Source of the DNA: an uncultured Oscillospiraceae bacterium
GTDB taxonomy: Bacteria > Bacillota > Clostridia > Oscillospirales > Oscillospiraceae
Direction: 5' to 3'
DNA: 9,110 nucleotides
NCBI GenBank assembly: GCA_910577915.1
Contig: CAJTOM010000084.1
Span: forward strand, 1 to 9,110
Shown: one piece after another, positions 1-7,268 of the stretch
Numbering within the stretch: the first letter of the stretch is position 1
Layout: the number at the start of each line of letters is the position of its first letter
Position numbers and translations under genes: made by a program
The notes under the pieces: model-generated
Database searches by the model: none
What the model saw: the letters and a program-made list of their open reading frames with translations, nothing else
What the model was told of the DNA's origin: nothing

Positions 1-1828
1 GGTGGGCCTGCTGGGCCGGAACGGCGCGGGCAAAACCACCCTCTTTCGCATATTGACCCAGGAGCTGGAGCCCGACGAGGGCCGGGTCTCCGTGGGCCAG
101 GGACGGCGGCTGGGGCTGATTTCCCAGATTCCCGTCTACCCGGCGGGGTACACCGTGGAGGACGTGCTGCGCTCCGCCTTTGCCCGGCTGGAGAGCCTGG
201 CGAAGGAGATGGAGGCCCTGGAGGGCCGCATGGCGGCGGGGGAGACGGACCCGGCGCTGCTGCGGCGCTATGGGTCCCTGGCCGAGCGGTTCGAGGTCTT
301 CGGCGGCTATGATACCGACGTGGCCGTGAATAAAATCGCCAACGGCCTCTCCATTTCCCAGGAGCAGCGGCAGCAGCTCTTCGCCAGCCTCTCCGGCGGG
401 GAGAAGACCCGGGTGAACCTGGGCCGGCTCATCCTGGAGGACACGGACATCCTCCTGCTGGACGAGCCCACCAACCACCTGGACCTCCACGCGGTGGAGT
501 GGCTGGAGGAGTACGTGCGCCGCTTCAAGGGCACCGTGGTGGCCATCAGCCACGACCGGTACTTCCTGGACCGGACTATCAGCCGCGTGGTGGAGATCGA
601 CCAGGGCAGGGCGGAGTTCTACCCCGGCAACTACACCTTCTACGCCATCGAGAAGGAGCGTCGCTACCAGGAGAAGCTCAGGCAGTACGAGAAGGAGCAG
701 GCCAAGATCAAGCAGCTCCAGGAGGCCGCCGACAAGCTCCACCTCTGGGCCTTCATGGGCAACGACAAGCTCCACAAGCGGGCCTTCTCTATGGAGCGGC
801 GCATTGAGCGCATCCGCCAGACCGAGCGGCCCGTGAAGGCCAGGAACCTCACCAGCCGCTTCGGGGAGCGGGAGTTCGTGGGCGACGAGGTCATGCACAT
901 CAAAGACCTGGAGAAATCCTTCGGCGGCCGCCGGCTCTTCGGCGGCCTGGACCTCCGCGTGGAGGGCAGCGAGCGCATCGCCCTCATCGGGGACAACGGC
1001 ACCGGCAAGTCCACCCTGCTGAAAATTCTCATGGGGGAGGAGCCGCCGGACGCCGGCCGGGCGAAGTTCGGCCCCACGGTCCGCACCGCCTACCTGCCCC
1101 AGATCATCCGCTTCGACAACCCCGGCCGGAACCTGGTGGACACCATGCTCTTCGCCAAGCGGGGCATGACCACCCAGGCCGCCCGGGACCGGCTGGCGGC
1201 CTTCAACTTCCGTGGGGAGGACGTGTTCAAGTCCGTCTCCGTCCTCTCCGGCGGCGAGCAGAGCCGCCTGCGCCTGTGCATGCTCATGGACGAGGAGATC
1301 AACCTGCTGGTGCTGGACGAGCCCACCAACCACTTGGACATCGCCAGCCGGGAGTGGATCGAGGAGGCGGTGGAGGCCTATGAGGGGGCCCTGCTGTTTG
1401 TCAGCCACGACCGCTACTTCATCAACCGCTTCGCCACCCGCGTCTGGGAGCTGGAGAACGGAACCATCACTGACTACCCCGTGCCCTTCGCCCGCTACAG
1501 GGAGATCAAGGAGCGGGACCGGGCCCTGGCCCTCTCCCAGCCCAGGAGCGAGCGGCGGGAGGACAAGCCCAAGCCCGCTCCCAGGGGCGGCCGCGCCCAG
1601 CAGAACGCCCGGAAGCAGCTGACCATCTGCGAGCGGGACATGGAGAAGCTGGAGCAGGAGATCCGGGCTGCGGAGGCCGACATGGAGGCCAACGCCTGCG
1701 ACTACGAGAAGTACAGCGCGGCCTACGCCCAAAAGGAGGCGCTGGACGCCCGCCTCCTGGAGCTGATGGAGCGCTGGGAGGCGCTGGCGGAAGAGGCGGA
1801 GGGCCGGCAAGCTGACAGCCATGCGTAG
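1..1828 (+). CDS. ABC-F family ATPase, 5' partial
   Basis: This is a soluble twin-ATPase of the ABC-F group, which acts on the ribosome (translation factor or antibiotic-target protection) and is not a transporter; no membrane segment is present. The open frame starts at base 2 with GTG, but that codon lies just before the first Walker A, so the real start is outside the window and roughly 30 residues are missing. In fragment numbering, domain 1 has Walker A GRNGAGKT (5-12), signature LSGGE (130-134) and Walker B with D154-E155 followed by PTNHLD. A charged helical linker (about 215-280) is the ABC-F interdomain arm. Domain 2 has Walker A GDNGTGKS (330-337), LSGGEQ (415-420) and D439-E440. 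The tail (about 540-605) is Lys/Glu/Arg-rich and probably coiled coil, as in YdiF/Uup-like members. Which ABC-F subgroup it is, and whether it gives drug resistance, cannot be told. Its last 8 bases overlap the next gene. Confidence 0.95.
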   Translation, partial: VGLLGRNGAGKTTLFRILTQELEPDEGRVSVGQGRRLGLISQIPVYPAGYTVEDVLRSAFARLESLAKEMEALEGRMAAGETDPALLRRYGSLAERFEVFGGYDTDVAVNKIANGLSISQEQRQQLFASLSGGEKTRVNLGRLILEDTDILLLDEPTNHLDLHAVEWLEEYVRRFKGTVVAISHDRYFLDRTISRVVEIDQGRAEFYPGNYTFYAIEKERRYQEKLRQYEKEQAKIKQLQEAADKLHLWAFMGNDKLHKRAFSMERRIERIRQTERPVKARNLTSRFGEREFVGDEVMHIKDLEKSFGGRRLFGGLDLRVEGSERIALIGDNGTGKSTLLKILMGEEPPDAGRAKFGPTVRTAYLPQIIRFDNPGRNLVDTMLFAKRGMTTQAARDRLAAFNFRGEDVFKSVSVLSGGEQSRLRLCMLMDEEINLLVLDEPTNHLDIASREWIEEAVEAYEGALLFVSHDRYFINRFATRVWELENGTITDYPVPFARYREIKERDRALALSQPRSERREDKPKPAPRGGRAQQNARKQLTICERDMEKLEQEIRAAEADMEANACDYEKYSAAYAQKEALDARLLELMERWEALAEEAEGRQADSHA

Positions 1829-2576
1829 ATTTGAAAAAGTATGCTGCATTCTGGCCGCTCTTTGCGTCCTGCTGGGGGCGCTCCTGCGGTTCGTATGGAC
1901 CGCCGTCCGGTTCACCGGCTTCCTGCTCTGGTGCGCCGCCGGCGCGCTGGCCGTCTACGCCCTGCTGCGCCACTGGAGCAGGACCCGCCGCTGGGCGCTC
2001 TGGTGCAGGAGGATGTTTCTCGTCCTGCTGGCGGCGGGGCTCCTGCTCTTCACCGCCCTGGAGGCGTGGGTGATCTCCTGGTCCCGGACGGACTGGGACA
2101 CGCCGGTGGAGGCGGTGGTGGTACTGGGCGCCGGCGTCAACGGCAGGACGCCGTCCCTGAGCCTGCTGGTGCGCCTGGAGGCGGCCCTTGAGTACGTCCG
2201 GGATAAGCCGGGCGTCCCGATCATCGTCACCGGAGCCCAGGGGCCCGGCGAGGCCGTCAGCGAGGCCCGCTGTATGGCGGATTGGCTCATCGCCCACGGT
2301 GTGGAGCCCCCCAGAGTGGTTCTGGAGGAGCAGGCGGCCAACACGATGGAAAACGTGCGCTTCTCCAAGGAGCTGCTGGCGGAGCTGGGCGTCCCGGCCG
2401 GCGGCAGCGTGGCCGTGGTCAGCAGCGACTACCACCTCTGCCGCGCGGCCTGGATGTGGGGCGGCGGGATGGTGCCGGTTGCGGCGCATATGCCGGCCAG
2501 GTATTTCCCCTTGACAGCGAATTACTACGTCCGGGAGGCGTTCGGCCTGGCCGCGGCGATTGTTTTTGGAATATAA
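1821..2576 (+). CDS. DUF218 (YdcF/SanA-like) membrane protein
   Basis: A 251-residue membrane-anchored protein of the DUF218/YdcF family, which also holds SanA and ElyC, proteins tied to envelope integrity; the biochemical reaction is not established. The N-terminal third has three hydrophobic segments (about residues 8-28, 31-50 and 65-86) separated by Arg-rich loops. A Rossmann-like DUF218 domain follows, with the family motifs VLGAGVNG (102-108), IVTGAQGPGE (about 134-143), a SEAR motif, NTMEN (174-178) and SSDYHLCRA near residue 205. The ATG at 1821 overlaps the end of the ABC-F gene by 8 bases. The nearest Shine-Dalgarno-like GGAGGG (1798-1803) is about 17 bases away, so translation is probably coupled to the upstream gene. 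Length and layout fit a complete gene. The family call is firm; the cellular role is unknown. Confidence 0.88.
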   Translation: MRRFEKVCCILAALCVLLGALLRFVWTAVRFTGFLLWCAAGALAVYALLRHWSRTRRWALWCRRMFLVLLAAGLLLFTALEAWVISWSRTDWDTPVEAVVVLGAGVNGRTPSLSLLVRLEAALEYVRDKPGVPIIVTGAQGPGEAVSEARCMADWLIAHGVEPPRVVLEEQAANTMENVRFSKELLAELGVPAGGSVAVVSSDYHLCRAAWMWGGGMVPVAAHMPARYFPLTANYYVREAFGLAAAIVFGI

Positions 2577-2590
2577 GCGGAGGATTCGAT

Positions 2591-3094
2591 ATGCCCTACA
2601 CATTATGCGTTTACTACAGCCGGACCGGCCATACGGAAAAGCTGATGAAGGAGATCGCCCAGGAGCTCAAGTGCGAGATTGCCCGCCTGGACGACGGCGT
2701 GGACCGCTCCGGGCTGAAGGGCTGGCTGCGCAGCGGCATGCAGGCCATGAGCCGGAAGCTGACGCCGGTGAAGCTGCCCAAGACCACCCTGCCCCTGGGG
2801 ATGTACGACCTGGTCATCATCGGCACACCGGTGTGGGCCGGGCGCTGCAGCGCGCCGGTGCGCAGCTTTCTCATCGAGTACGGCGAGGAGCTGCGGCGGA
2901 CGGCCTACGTCATCACCCGCAGCGGCGAGGTGCGCTACGAGGAGGTTTTCGACCAGATGGACCTCTACGTCCGCACGCCCCGGATCAGCGCCGTCACCAT
3001 CCAGCCGGGCAGCGTGGGCTCCGCCTTCTGGCGGGATGAGTTTCTCACCAGCGTGAAGGGCGGAGGAAAGGAGCGGACGGACCATGCTGAGTAA
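2591..3094 (+). CDS. flavodoxin-like FMN-binding protein
   Basis: A 167-residue soluble flavodoxin-fold protein, expected to bind FMN and carry electrons or act as a small quinone or flavin reductase. The N-terminus YYSRTGHTEKL (about residues 8-18) is the phosphate-binding loop after the first beta strand, and VIIGTPVWAGRCSAPVRSFL (about 75-94) is the second FMN-contacting loop of flavodoxins. The ATG at 2591 is chosen because GGAGG at 2579-2583 sits 7 bases before it and the protein then starts exactly at the first strand; the same open frame runs further upstream but with no flavodoxin sequence. It lies 14 bases after the DUF218 gene and overlaps prfA by 11 bases, so it belongs to the operon. 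Its redox partner cannot be inferred from the neighbours. Confidence 0.88.
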   Translation: MPYTLCVYYSRTGHTEKLMKEIAQELKCEIARLDDGVDRSGLKGWLRSGMQAMSRKLTPVKLPKTTLPLGMYDLVIIGTPVWAGRCSAPVRSFLIEYGEELRRTAYVITRSGEVRYEEVFDQMDLYVRTPRISAVTIQPGSVGSAFWRDEFLTSVKGGGKERTDHAE

Positions 3095-4157
3095 GCTGAA
3101 GGCCATCGAGGACCGCTTCGAGGCCCTAGTCAGCCAGCTGGAGGACCCGGCTACCTACGGCGACGCGGAGCTGCTGCGCCGGCTGACCAGGGAGCAGAAG
3201 GAGCTGGAGCCTGTGGTGGAGGCCTACCGGGCCTGCCGCCGGGCGGAGGAGCGGCTGAACTCCGCCCAGGCCCTGCTGGACGACCCGGAGCTGCGGGAGA
3301 TGGCCCAGGAGGAGATCCGGGAGGCGAAGGCGGAGATGGAGCGTCTGCGGGAGGAGCTGAAGCTCCTGCTGCTGCCCAAGGACCCCAACGACAGCCGGAA
3401 CGTGGTGATGGAGATCCGCGGCGGCGTGGGAGGCGAGGAGGCCATGCTCTTCGCCGCCGACCTCTTTCGCATGTACGCCCTGTACGTGGAGAGCCGGGGC
3501 TGGCGGCTGGAGGTGGTGGGCCGCAGCGAGACGGAGCTGGGGGGCCTCAAGGAGATCAGCTTCCTGGTGGAGGGTGAGGGGGCCTGGTCCCGGCTGAAGT
3601 TTGAGAGCGGGACCCACCGGGTCCAGCGGGTACCGGTCACCGAGTCCTCGGGGCGGATTCAGACCAGCGCCGCCACGGTGGCCGTGCTGCCAGAGGCGGA
3701 GGAGGTGGAGTTCCGCATCGACCCCGGCGACCTGAAGATCGACACCTTCCGCTCCTCCGGCGCGGGGGGCCAGCACATCAACAAGACCGAGAGCGCCATC
3801 CGCATCACCCACCTGCCCACCGGCGTGGTGGTGGAGTGCCAGGACGAGCGCAGCCAGTACAAAAACAAGGATCGGGCCATGAAGATTCTCCGCTCCAAGC
3901 TCTACGAGGCGGAGCAGGAGAAGCAGAACGCCGCCATCGCCGCCCAGCGGCGCAGCCAGGTGGGCTCCGGCGACCGGTCCGAGCGCATCCGCACGTACAA
4001 CTTCCCCCAGGGCCGTGTGACGGATCACCGGCTGGCGGGGGATGTGAAGAACTTCGCCATTGACGCCGTCGTCAACGGCGGCCTGGACCCCGTCATCGAC
4101 GCCCTGGTCACCGCCGACCAGGCAGCGCGGCTGGTGGAGGCCCGGGATAACTACTGA
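3084..4157 (+). CDS. prfA: peptide chain release factor 1 (RF1)
   Basis: A class I release factor of 357 residues that reads UAA and UAG in the ribosomal A site and triggers hydrolysis of the finished peptide. The N-terminal half is Glu/Arg-rich helix, as usual for domain 1. The stop-codon recognition tripeptide is PVT (184-186) within QRVPVTESSGRIQTSAATVAV. This PxT form marks RF1; RF2 would have SPF. The catalytic GGQ is at 228-230 within SSGAGGQHINKTESAIRITH. Length is normal for RF1 and nothing is missing. The ATG at 3084 has AAAGGAG (3067-3073) 10 bases upstream and overlaps the flavodoxin gene. The usual downstream partner prmC, which methylates the GGQ glutamine, is not next to it here; an acetyltransferase gene starts one base after the stop codon. 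Confidence 0.97.
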   Translation: MLSKLKAIEDRFEALVSQLEDPATYGDAELLRRLTREQKELEPVVEAYRACRRAEERLNSAQALLDDPELREMAQEEIREAKAEMERLREELKLLLLPKDPNDSRNVVMEIRGGVGGEEAMLFAADLFRMYALYVESRGWRLEVVGRSETELGGLKEISFLVEGEGAWSRLKFESGTHRVQRVPVTESSGRIQTSAATVAVLPEAEEVEFRIDPGDLKIDTFRSSGAGGQHINKTESAIRITHLPTGVVVECQDERSQYKNKDRAMKILRSKLYEAEQEKQNAAIAAQRRSQVGSGDRSERIRTYNFPQGRVTDHRLAGDVKNFAIDAVVNGGLDPVIDALVTADQAARLVEARDNY

Positions 4158-4158
4158 T

Positions 4159-4977
4159 ATGCTGAAACAACTGGCAAGTGTAACGGAATACATGGACTTT
4201 ATCCGCGACCTGTGCGGCGACCAGGATTGCAGCGACCCCATGCTGCAGGGCGAGGAGCAGCTGCGGCGCAACCTGCTGGACGCTCCGGGCAGATCGCCTT
4301 ATCGAGTCTGGGGCGCCTTTGAGGGGGACAAGCTCATTGGCCTGTTTTCCTTTTTGATCCTGGAGGAGGAGTCCTATCTCGAAATGCTGGCGGGCCTTAC
4401 GCGGGTGAAAACGGCCTGGGAGGAGCTGCTGGCCTGTCTGAAGGCGGACTATCCGGGGTATGAGGCCGACTTTGTGTTCAATCCCCGCAACAACCTGCTG
4501 CACACGCTGCTGCTGGCAGAAAAAGCCGAGTTTGACCCGGAGCAGCAGAAAATGGTGCTGAAAAGGGCGGTTCCCTGTCAGAGCAGCCGCCGGGCTGCCC
4601 TGTACAGCGCCCCATACAGGGAACAATACATTGCAATTCACCGGGACGAGGGGCGGTACTGGACGGCGGAGAAGGTTCTCGCCGCGCCCGGCCGGTTCCG
4701 GGTGCTCCTTGCGATAGAAGACGGCCAAGTGGTCGGCTATACGGACGTGACCTGTGCGCAGGATGAGAACGAATTTTACGATGTGTTTGTAAAAAAGGAA
4801 TTTCGCAGAAAGGGATATGGAAAAGCGGTGCTTGCCAGGGCAATAGAGTGCAATGGACCCGGGGGCATGATGGCCTTGGTGGACGCCGGTGATGCGGCAT
4901 CTGTCGGGCTGTACGAGGCTCTGGGGTTTCTCCCCTCTGCCGGCGAAAACAGCATCACAGCCCGTGTTCTGCTGTAG
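4159..4977 (+). CDS. GNAT N-acetyltransferase, double-domain
   Basis: A 272-residue GCN5-related acetyltransferase that would move the acetyl group of acetyl-CoA to an amine on an unknown acceptor. The active domain is C-terminal: strands around AIEDGQVVGYTDVTC, then VFVKKEF and the acetyl-CoA pyrophosphate loop R216-R217-K218-G219-Y220-G221, then LYEALGF near the end, a typical GNAT helix. The first half (for example GAFEGDKLIGLFSFLILEE) looks like a second, degenerate GNAT fold without the Arg-x-x-Gly-x-Gly loop. The ATG at 4159 is one base after the prfA stop. The nearest GGAGG ends about 18 bases upstream, so reinitiation from prfA is likely. Base use is less GC-rich than its neighbours (45% in bases 4781-4860 by hand count), a possible sign of separate origin. 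It is not RimI-like enough to name. Confidence 0.85.
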   Translation: MLKQLASVTEYMDFIRDLCGDQDCSDPMLQGEEQLRRNLLDAPGRSPYRVWGAFEGDKLIGLFSFLILEEESYLEMLAGLTRVKTAWEELLACLKADYPGYEADFVFNPRNNLLHTLLLAEKAEFDPEQQKMVLKRAVPCQSSRRAALYSAPYREQYIAIHRDEGRYWTAEKVLAAPGRFRVLLAIEDGQVVGYTDVTCAQDENEFYDVFVKKEFRRKGYGKAVLARAIECNGPGGMMALVDAGDAASVGLYEALGFLPSAGENSITARVLL

Positions 4978-4997
4978 ATCAAGAGGAGGTGCGCGAA

Positions 4998-5270
4998 ATG
5001 GGGCGCAAGCTGGCGGCGGTGACCGTCGGATTTATCATTGCCTGGTATGCCGGAGCCATGGTGAACTTCTTCCCCTTTTCCATTGCCGGCGATCTGACCG
5101 TCAACGCCATCGCGTACACTGGGCTGCTGGTGTGCGTGGTGATGGTGCTGTGCGCCGGATGGATTGTGGAGGAGATACACAGAGCAGGTGCGGACAGAGA
5201 AGGGGGGAAAGACCGTGATGCGTCCCGTATGGGAGGAGATGTACCGGGCGGCGAGGAGCGTGCAGAATGA
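4998..5270 (+). CDS. small two-helix membrane protein
   Basis: A 90-residue hypothetical protein I do not recognise. Two hydrophobic segments, about residues 5-27 (AAVTVGFIIAWYAGAMVNFF) and 37-58 (IAYTGLLVCVVMVLCAGWIV), are followed by a charged, Gly/Arg/Asp/Glu-rich tail that is probably cytoplasmic and disordered. The ATG at 4998 is preferred over an in-frame GTG at 4989 because AGGAGG (4984-4989) lies 8 bases before it and would otherwise overlap the start. It begins 20 bases after the acetyltransferase gene. Its last 53 bases overlap the deaminase gene in another frame, so the charged tail is encoded by DNA that also encodes the deaminase N-terminus. The good ribosome site and clean helices argue for a real gene; the function is unknown. 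Confidence 0.65.
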   Translation: MGRKLAAVTVGFIIAWYAGAMVNFFPFSIAGDLTVNAIAYTGLLVCVVMVLCAGWIVEEIHRAGADREGGKDRDASRMGGDVPGGEERAE

Positions 5271-5610
5271 GCGCCGCATATCGGACTATGTGGAGGCGGG
5301 CTGCGTGGCGGCGGCGGTGCTGTCCGCCGGGGGAACCATCTACACGGGAGTCTGCATCGACACCTGCAGCACATTGGGCATCTGCGCGGAGCGAAACGCT
5401 ATCTTCAACATGATCACCAACGGCGAGCATGAGATTGAGAAGGTGCTCGCTGTCATGCCGGACGGCCGCACGGGGCCTCCGTGCGGCGCCTGCCGGGAGC
5501 TGATGGTCCAGCTCATGCCCCGCAGCTATCGGCGCATCGAGATCATGCTGGACTATGAGAACAGGAGGACCGTCTCATTGGGGGAGCTGACGCCCCAGTG
5601 GTGGATATAA
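5218..5610 (+). CDS. cytidine-deaminase-like zinc enzyme
   Basis: A 130-residue member of the cytidine deaminase superfamily (CDA/blasticidin-S-deaminase type), expected to remove the amino group of a cytosine-type nucleoside or related base by zinc-activated water. Zinc site: C56-A-E58 (in GICAERNAIF), with E58 as proton shuttle, and P88-C89-G-A-C92 (in PPCGACREL). Where true cytidine deaminases have the NxE pair contacting the ribose, this protein reads GVCIDTCSTLG, so cytidine may not be the substrate. Length is near the usual 130-135 residues. The start is ATG 5218 (or GTG 5215); AGGGGGG at 5201-5207 is the ribosome site. A longer form starting at 5164 is open but lies wholly within the upstream gene. 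The gene overlaps the membrane-protein gene by 53 bases and ends 9 bases before sua5. The symbol cdd is withheld because of the altered substrate pocket. Confidence 0.85.
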   Translation: MRPVWEEMYRAARSVQNERRISDYVEAGCVAAAVLSAGGTIYTGVCIDTCSTLGICAERNAIFNMITNGEHEIEKVLAVMPDGRTGPPCGACRELMVQLMPRSYRRIEIMLDYENRRTVSLGELTPQWWI

Positions 5611-5619
5611 ACTGCGTGT

Positions 5620-6666
5620 ATGAAGACCAAATATTTTCACATCACCTCCCCGGACCAGGAGGAGGACATCCGCGCCGCCGCCGCCATCCTGCGCGCCGGC
5701 GGGCTGGCGGGCATTCCCACGGAGACGGTCTACGGCCTGGGGGCCAACGGGCTGGACGGGGCGGCGGTGGGCCGCATCTTCCAGGCCAAGGGCCGGCCCC
5801 AGGACAACCCCCTCATCCTCCACATACCGGAGGCGGAGTGGCTCAGGCGCTACTGCAAAAACATCCCCCCGGCGGCCTGGAGGCTGGCGGAGCGCTTCTG
5901 GCCGGGACCCCTGACCATGATCCTTCAGCGGAAGGTGAATGTGCCCAACGCCGTCACCTGCGGGCTGGACACGGTGGGGGTCCGCTGCCCGGACCACCCG
6001 GTGACCCTGGCCATCATCCGGGCCGCCGGGGTGCCGGTGGCGGCCCCCAGCGGGAACCTGTCCGGCCGGCCCAGCCCCACCTGTGCCCGCCACATGGAGG
6101 AGGACATGGACGGAAAGATCGACGCCATCGTGGACGGCGGCCCCTGCGGCGTGGGGGTGGAGTCCACCATTGTGGATCTGACCGCCCCTGTTCCCCGGCT
6201 CCTGCGGCCCGGCGGACTGCCCCTGGAGGACCTGCGCGCGGTGCTGGGGGAGGTGGCGGTGGACCGGGCAGTGCTCTCCCCCCTGGACCCCGGCGAGAAG
6301 CCCCGGGCCCCCGGCATGAAGTACCGCCACTACGCCCCCCGGGCCCCTGTCACCGTGGTCTCCGGCGAGGGGCGGCGCACCGCCCGGTATATCCGGCGGA
6401 ACCTGGGGGACCATACGGGGGTGATCTGCTTCGAGGAGTACCGGGACCAGTTCCCCGGCTGTCAGGTCCGCTCCATCGGCTCCGCCCAGGACCGGGGAGA
6501 GCAGGCCCGGCGGGTGTTCGACGCCCTGCGCTCCTTTGACGGCACGGACGTGACCGCCATCTTCGCCCAGTGCCCCGGCGACGGGGGGCTGGGGCTGGCG
6601 GTGGCCAACCGGCTGAAGAAGGCCGCCGGGTTCCAGGTGGTGGAGTTGGGGGAGGGGACGCCATGA
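5620..6666 (+). CDS. sua5: threonylcarbamoyl-AMP synthase, Sua5 type
   Basis: A 348-residue L-threonylcarbamoyladenylate synthase. It makes threonylcarbamoyl-AMP from threonine, bicarbonate and ATP, the first step of t6A37 modification of ANN-decoding tRNAs; TsaB/TsaD/TsaE finish the job. The YrdC domain (about 1-205) shows PTETVYGLG (33-41), K57-G-R59 with DNPLILH, WPGPLTMIL, VGVRCPDHP, PSGNLSG (143-149) and ESTIVDL. The linker APGMKYRHYAPR and a C-terminal domain (about 235-348) make this the long Sua5/YwlC form and not short TsaC. The ATG at 5620 has no evident Shine-Dalgarno sequence but lies 9 bases after the deaminase stop, so coupling is likely. The stop overlaps the coaE start (ATGA). 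Nothing is missing in the active-site motifs. Confidence 0.95.
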   Translation: MKTKYFHITSPDQEEDIRAAAAILRAGGLAGIPTETVYGLGANGLDGAAVGRIFQAKGRPQDNPLILHIPEAEWLRRYCKNIPPAAWRLAERFWPGPLTMILQRKVNVPNAVTCGLDTVGVRCPDHPVTLAIIRAAGVPVAAPSGNLSGRPSPTCARHMEEDMDGKIDAIVDGGPCGVGVESTIVDLTAPVPRLLRPGGLPLEDLRAVLGEVAVDRAVLSPLDPGEKPRAPGMKYRHYAPRAPVTVVSGEGRRTARYIRRNLGDHTGVICFEEYRDQFPGCQVRSIGSAQDRGEQARRVFDALRSFDGTDVTAIFAQCPGDGGLGLAVANRLKKAAGFQVVELGEGTP

Positions 6667-7268
6667 CGGTCATCGGCATCACCGGCCCCACCGGATCTGG
6701 GAAGACCACGGCCCTGGCGGCGCTGGAGCGCCGGGGGTTTGAGGTGGTGGACTGCGACGCGCTCTACTACCGGCTGCTGCAAACCAGCGCCGCCCTCCGC
6801 CGGGACCTGGAGGCGGCCTTCGGGCCGGTGTTTTTGCCGGACGGAAGCCTGGACCGGCGAACCCTGGCGGCCCGCGTATTCGGCGACCCGGAGGAGCTGG
6901 AGCGGCTCAACAAAGTGGTCTACCCCGCCGTGTACGCGGCAGTGGAACAGAAAATTCGAAATTGTACGCGAAAAGGGGTTGCCATCGACGCGATCAATCT
7001 GGTAGAATCAGGGATAGGCAGGCTGTGTCAGGTGACGGTGGCCGTGACGGCGGACCCGTCGGTTCGCCTGGCGCGGATCATGGCCCGGGACGGGCTGGAC
7101 CGCCGGCGGGCCCAGGCCCGCATCGACGCCCAGAAGCCGGAGCGCTGGTACCGGGCCCACTGCACCCTGGTGCTGCGCAACGAGGCGGAGAGCCGGGGAG
7201 CGTTCCTGGCGCAGATGGATCGCTTTTTCGACACGGTTTTATTATTTTTGAATGGAGGAACATGGAAC
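6663..7268 (+). CDS. coaE: dephospho-CoA kinase, no stop codon before next gene
   Basis: Dephospho-CoA kinase phosphorylates the 3'-hydroxyl of dephospho-CoA with ATP, the last step of CoA synthesis. The P-loop is GPTGSGKT (residues 8-15), followed by D30-C-D32 (the conserved acidic pair), a CoA-domain region DPEELERLNKVVYPAVY, then AIDAINLVESGIGRLC (family form DxPLLFE, here without Pro and Phe), the LID-type RIMARDGLDRRRAQARIDAQ and a closing LVLRNEAE. The ATG at 6663 overlaps the sua5 stop, with a G-rich GGGGGAGGGG ribosome site just upstream. Kinase sequence ends near residue 190, but the frame stays open through FFDTVLLFLNGGTWN into the aminopeptidase, so the end given here is only the last base before that gene's start. 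A TGA at 7249-7251 is out of frame by one base. The enzyme call is secure; whether the product is a separate kinase or a fusion is open. Confidence 0.85.
6979..7008 (+). promoter_or_regulatory. candidate sigma-A promoter inside coaE
   Basis: TTGCCA (6979-6984), an 18-base spacer and TAGAAT (7003-7008) match the vegetative consensus at 5 of 6 positions in both boxes. The bases just upstream (6951-6975) are A/T-rich, like an UP element. The site lies in a local AT-rich patch (26 of 60 bases G+C for 6951-7010) in an otherwise GC-rich gene, and would give the aminopeptidase a transcript starting about 250 bases before its ATG. It is a sequence match only, inside coding DNA. Confidence 0.35.
7254..7258 (+). 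promoter_or_regulatory. ribosome binding site of the M18 aminopeptidase
   Basis: GGAGG ends 10 bases before the ATG at 7269. It decides the aminopeptidase start within the longer open frame that runs in from coaE, and argues that the peptidase is initiated on its own even if a fusion is also made. An out-of-frame ATG at 7262 lies between the two and leads only to a short frame. Confidence 0.7.

Noticed and set aside
2282..2590. Longer N-terminus for the flavodoxin-like gene starting inside the DUF218 gene
   Set aside because: The extra residues are a Gly/Arg-rich shadow of DUF218, and a proper GGAGG sits before the ATG at 2591.
1506..2603. 365-codon open frame on the minus strand opposite the ABC-F end and the DUF218 gene
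   Set aside because: Its product is Pro/Arg/Gly/Ala-rich and low in complexity, a shadow of GC-rich coding on the + strand, where both genes have clear family motifs.
4060..4158. Longer N-terminus for the acetyltransferase starting inside prfA
   Set aside because: The 33 extra residues are Ser/Thr/Pro/Trp-rich shadow sequence of the prfA 3' end; the start one base after the prfA stop is more natural.
3126..4271. 381-codon minus-strand open frame opposite prfA
   Set aside because: Leu/His/Gly-rich shadow translation of prfA, which is unmistakable on the + strand.
5164..5217. Longer N-terminus for the deaminase
   Set aside because: It would overlap the membrane-protein gene even more, and the G-rich ribosome site at 5201-5207 points to 5215/5218.
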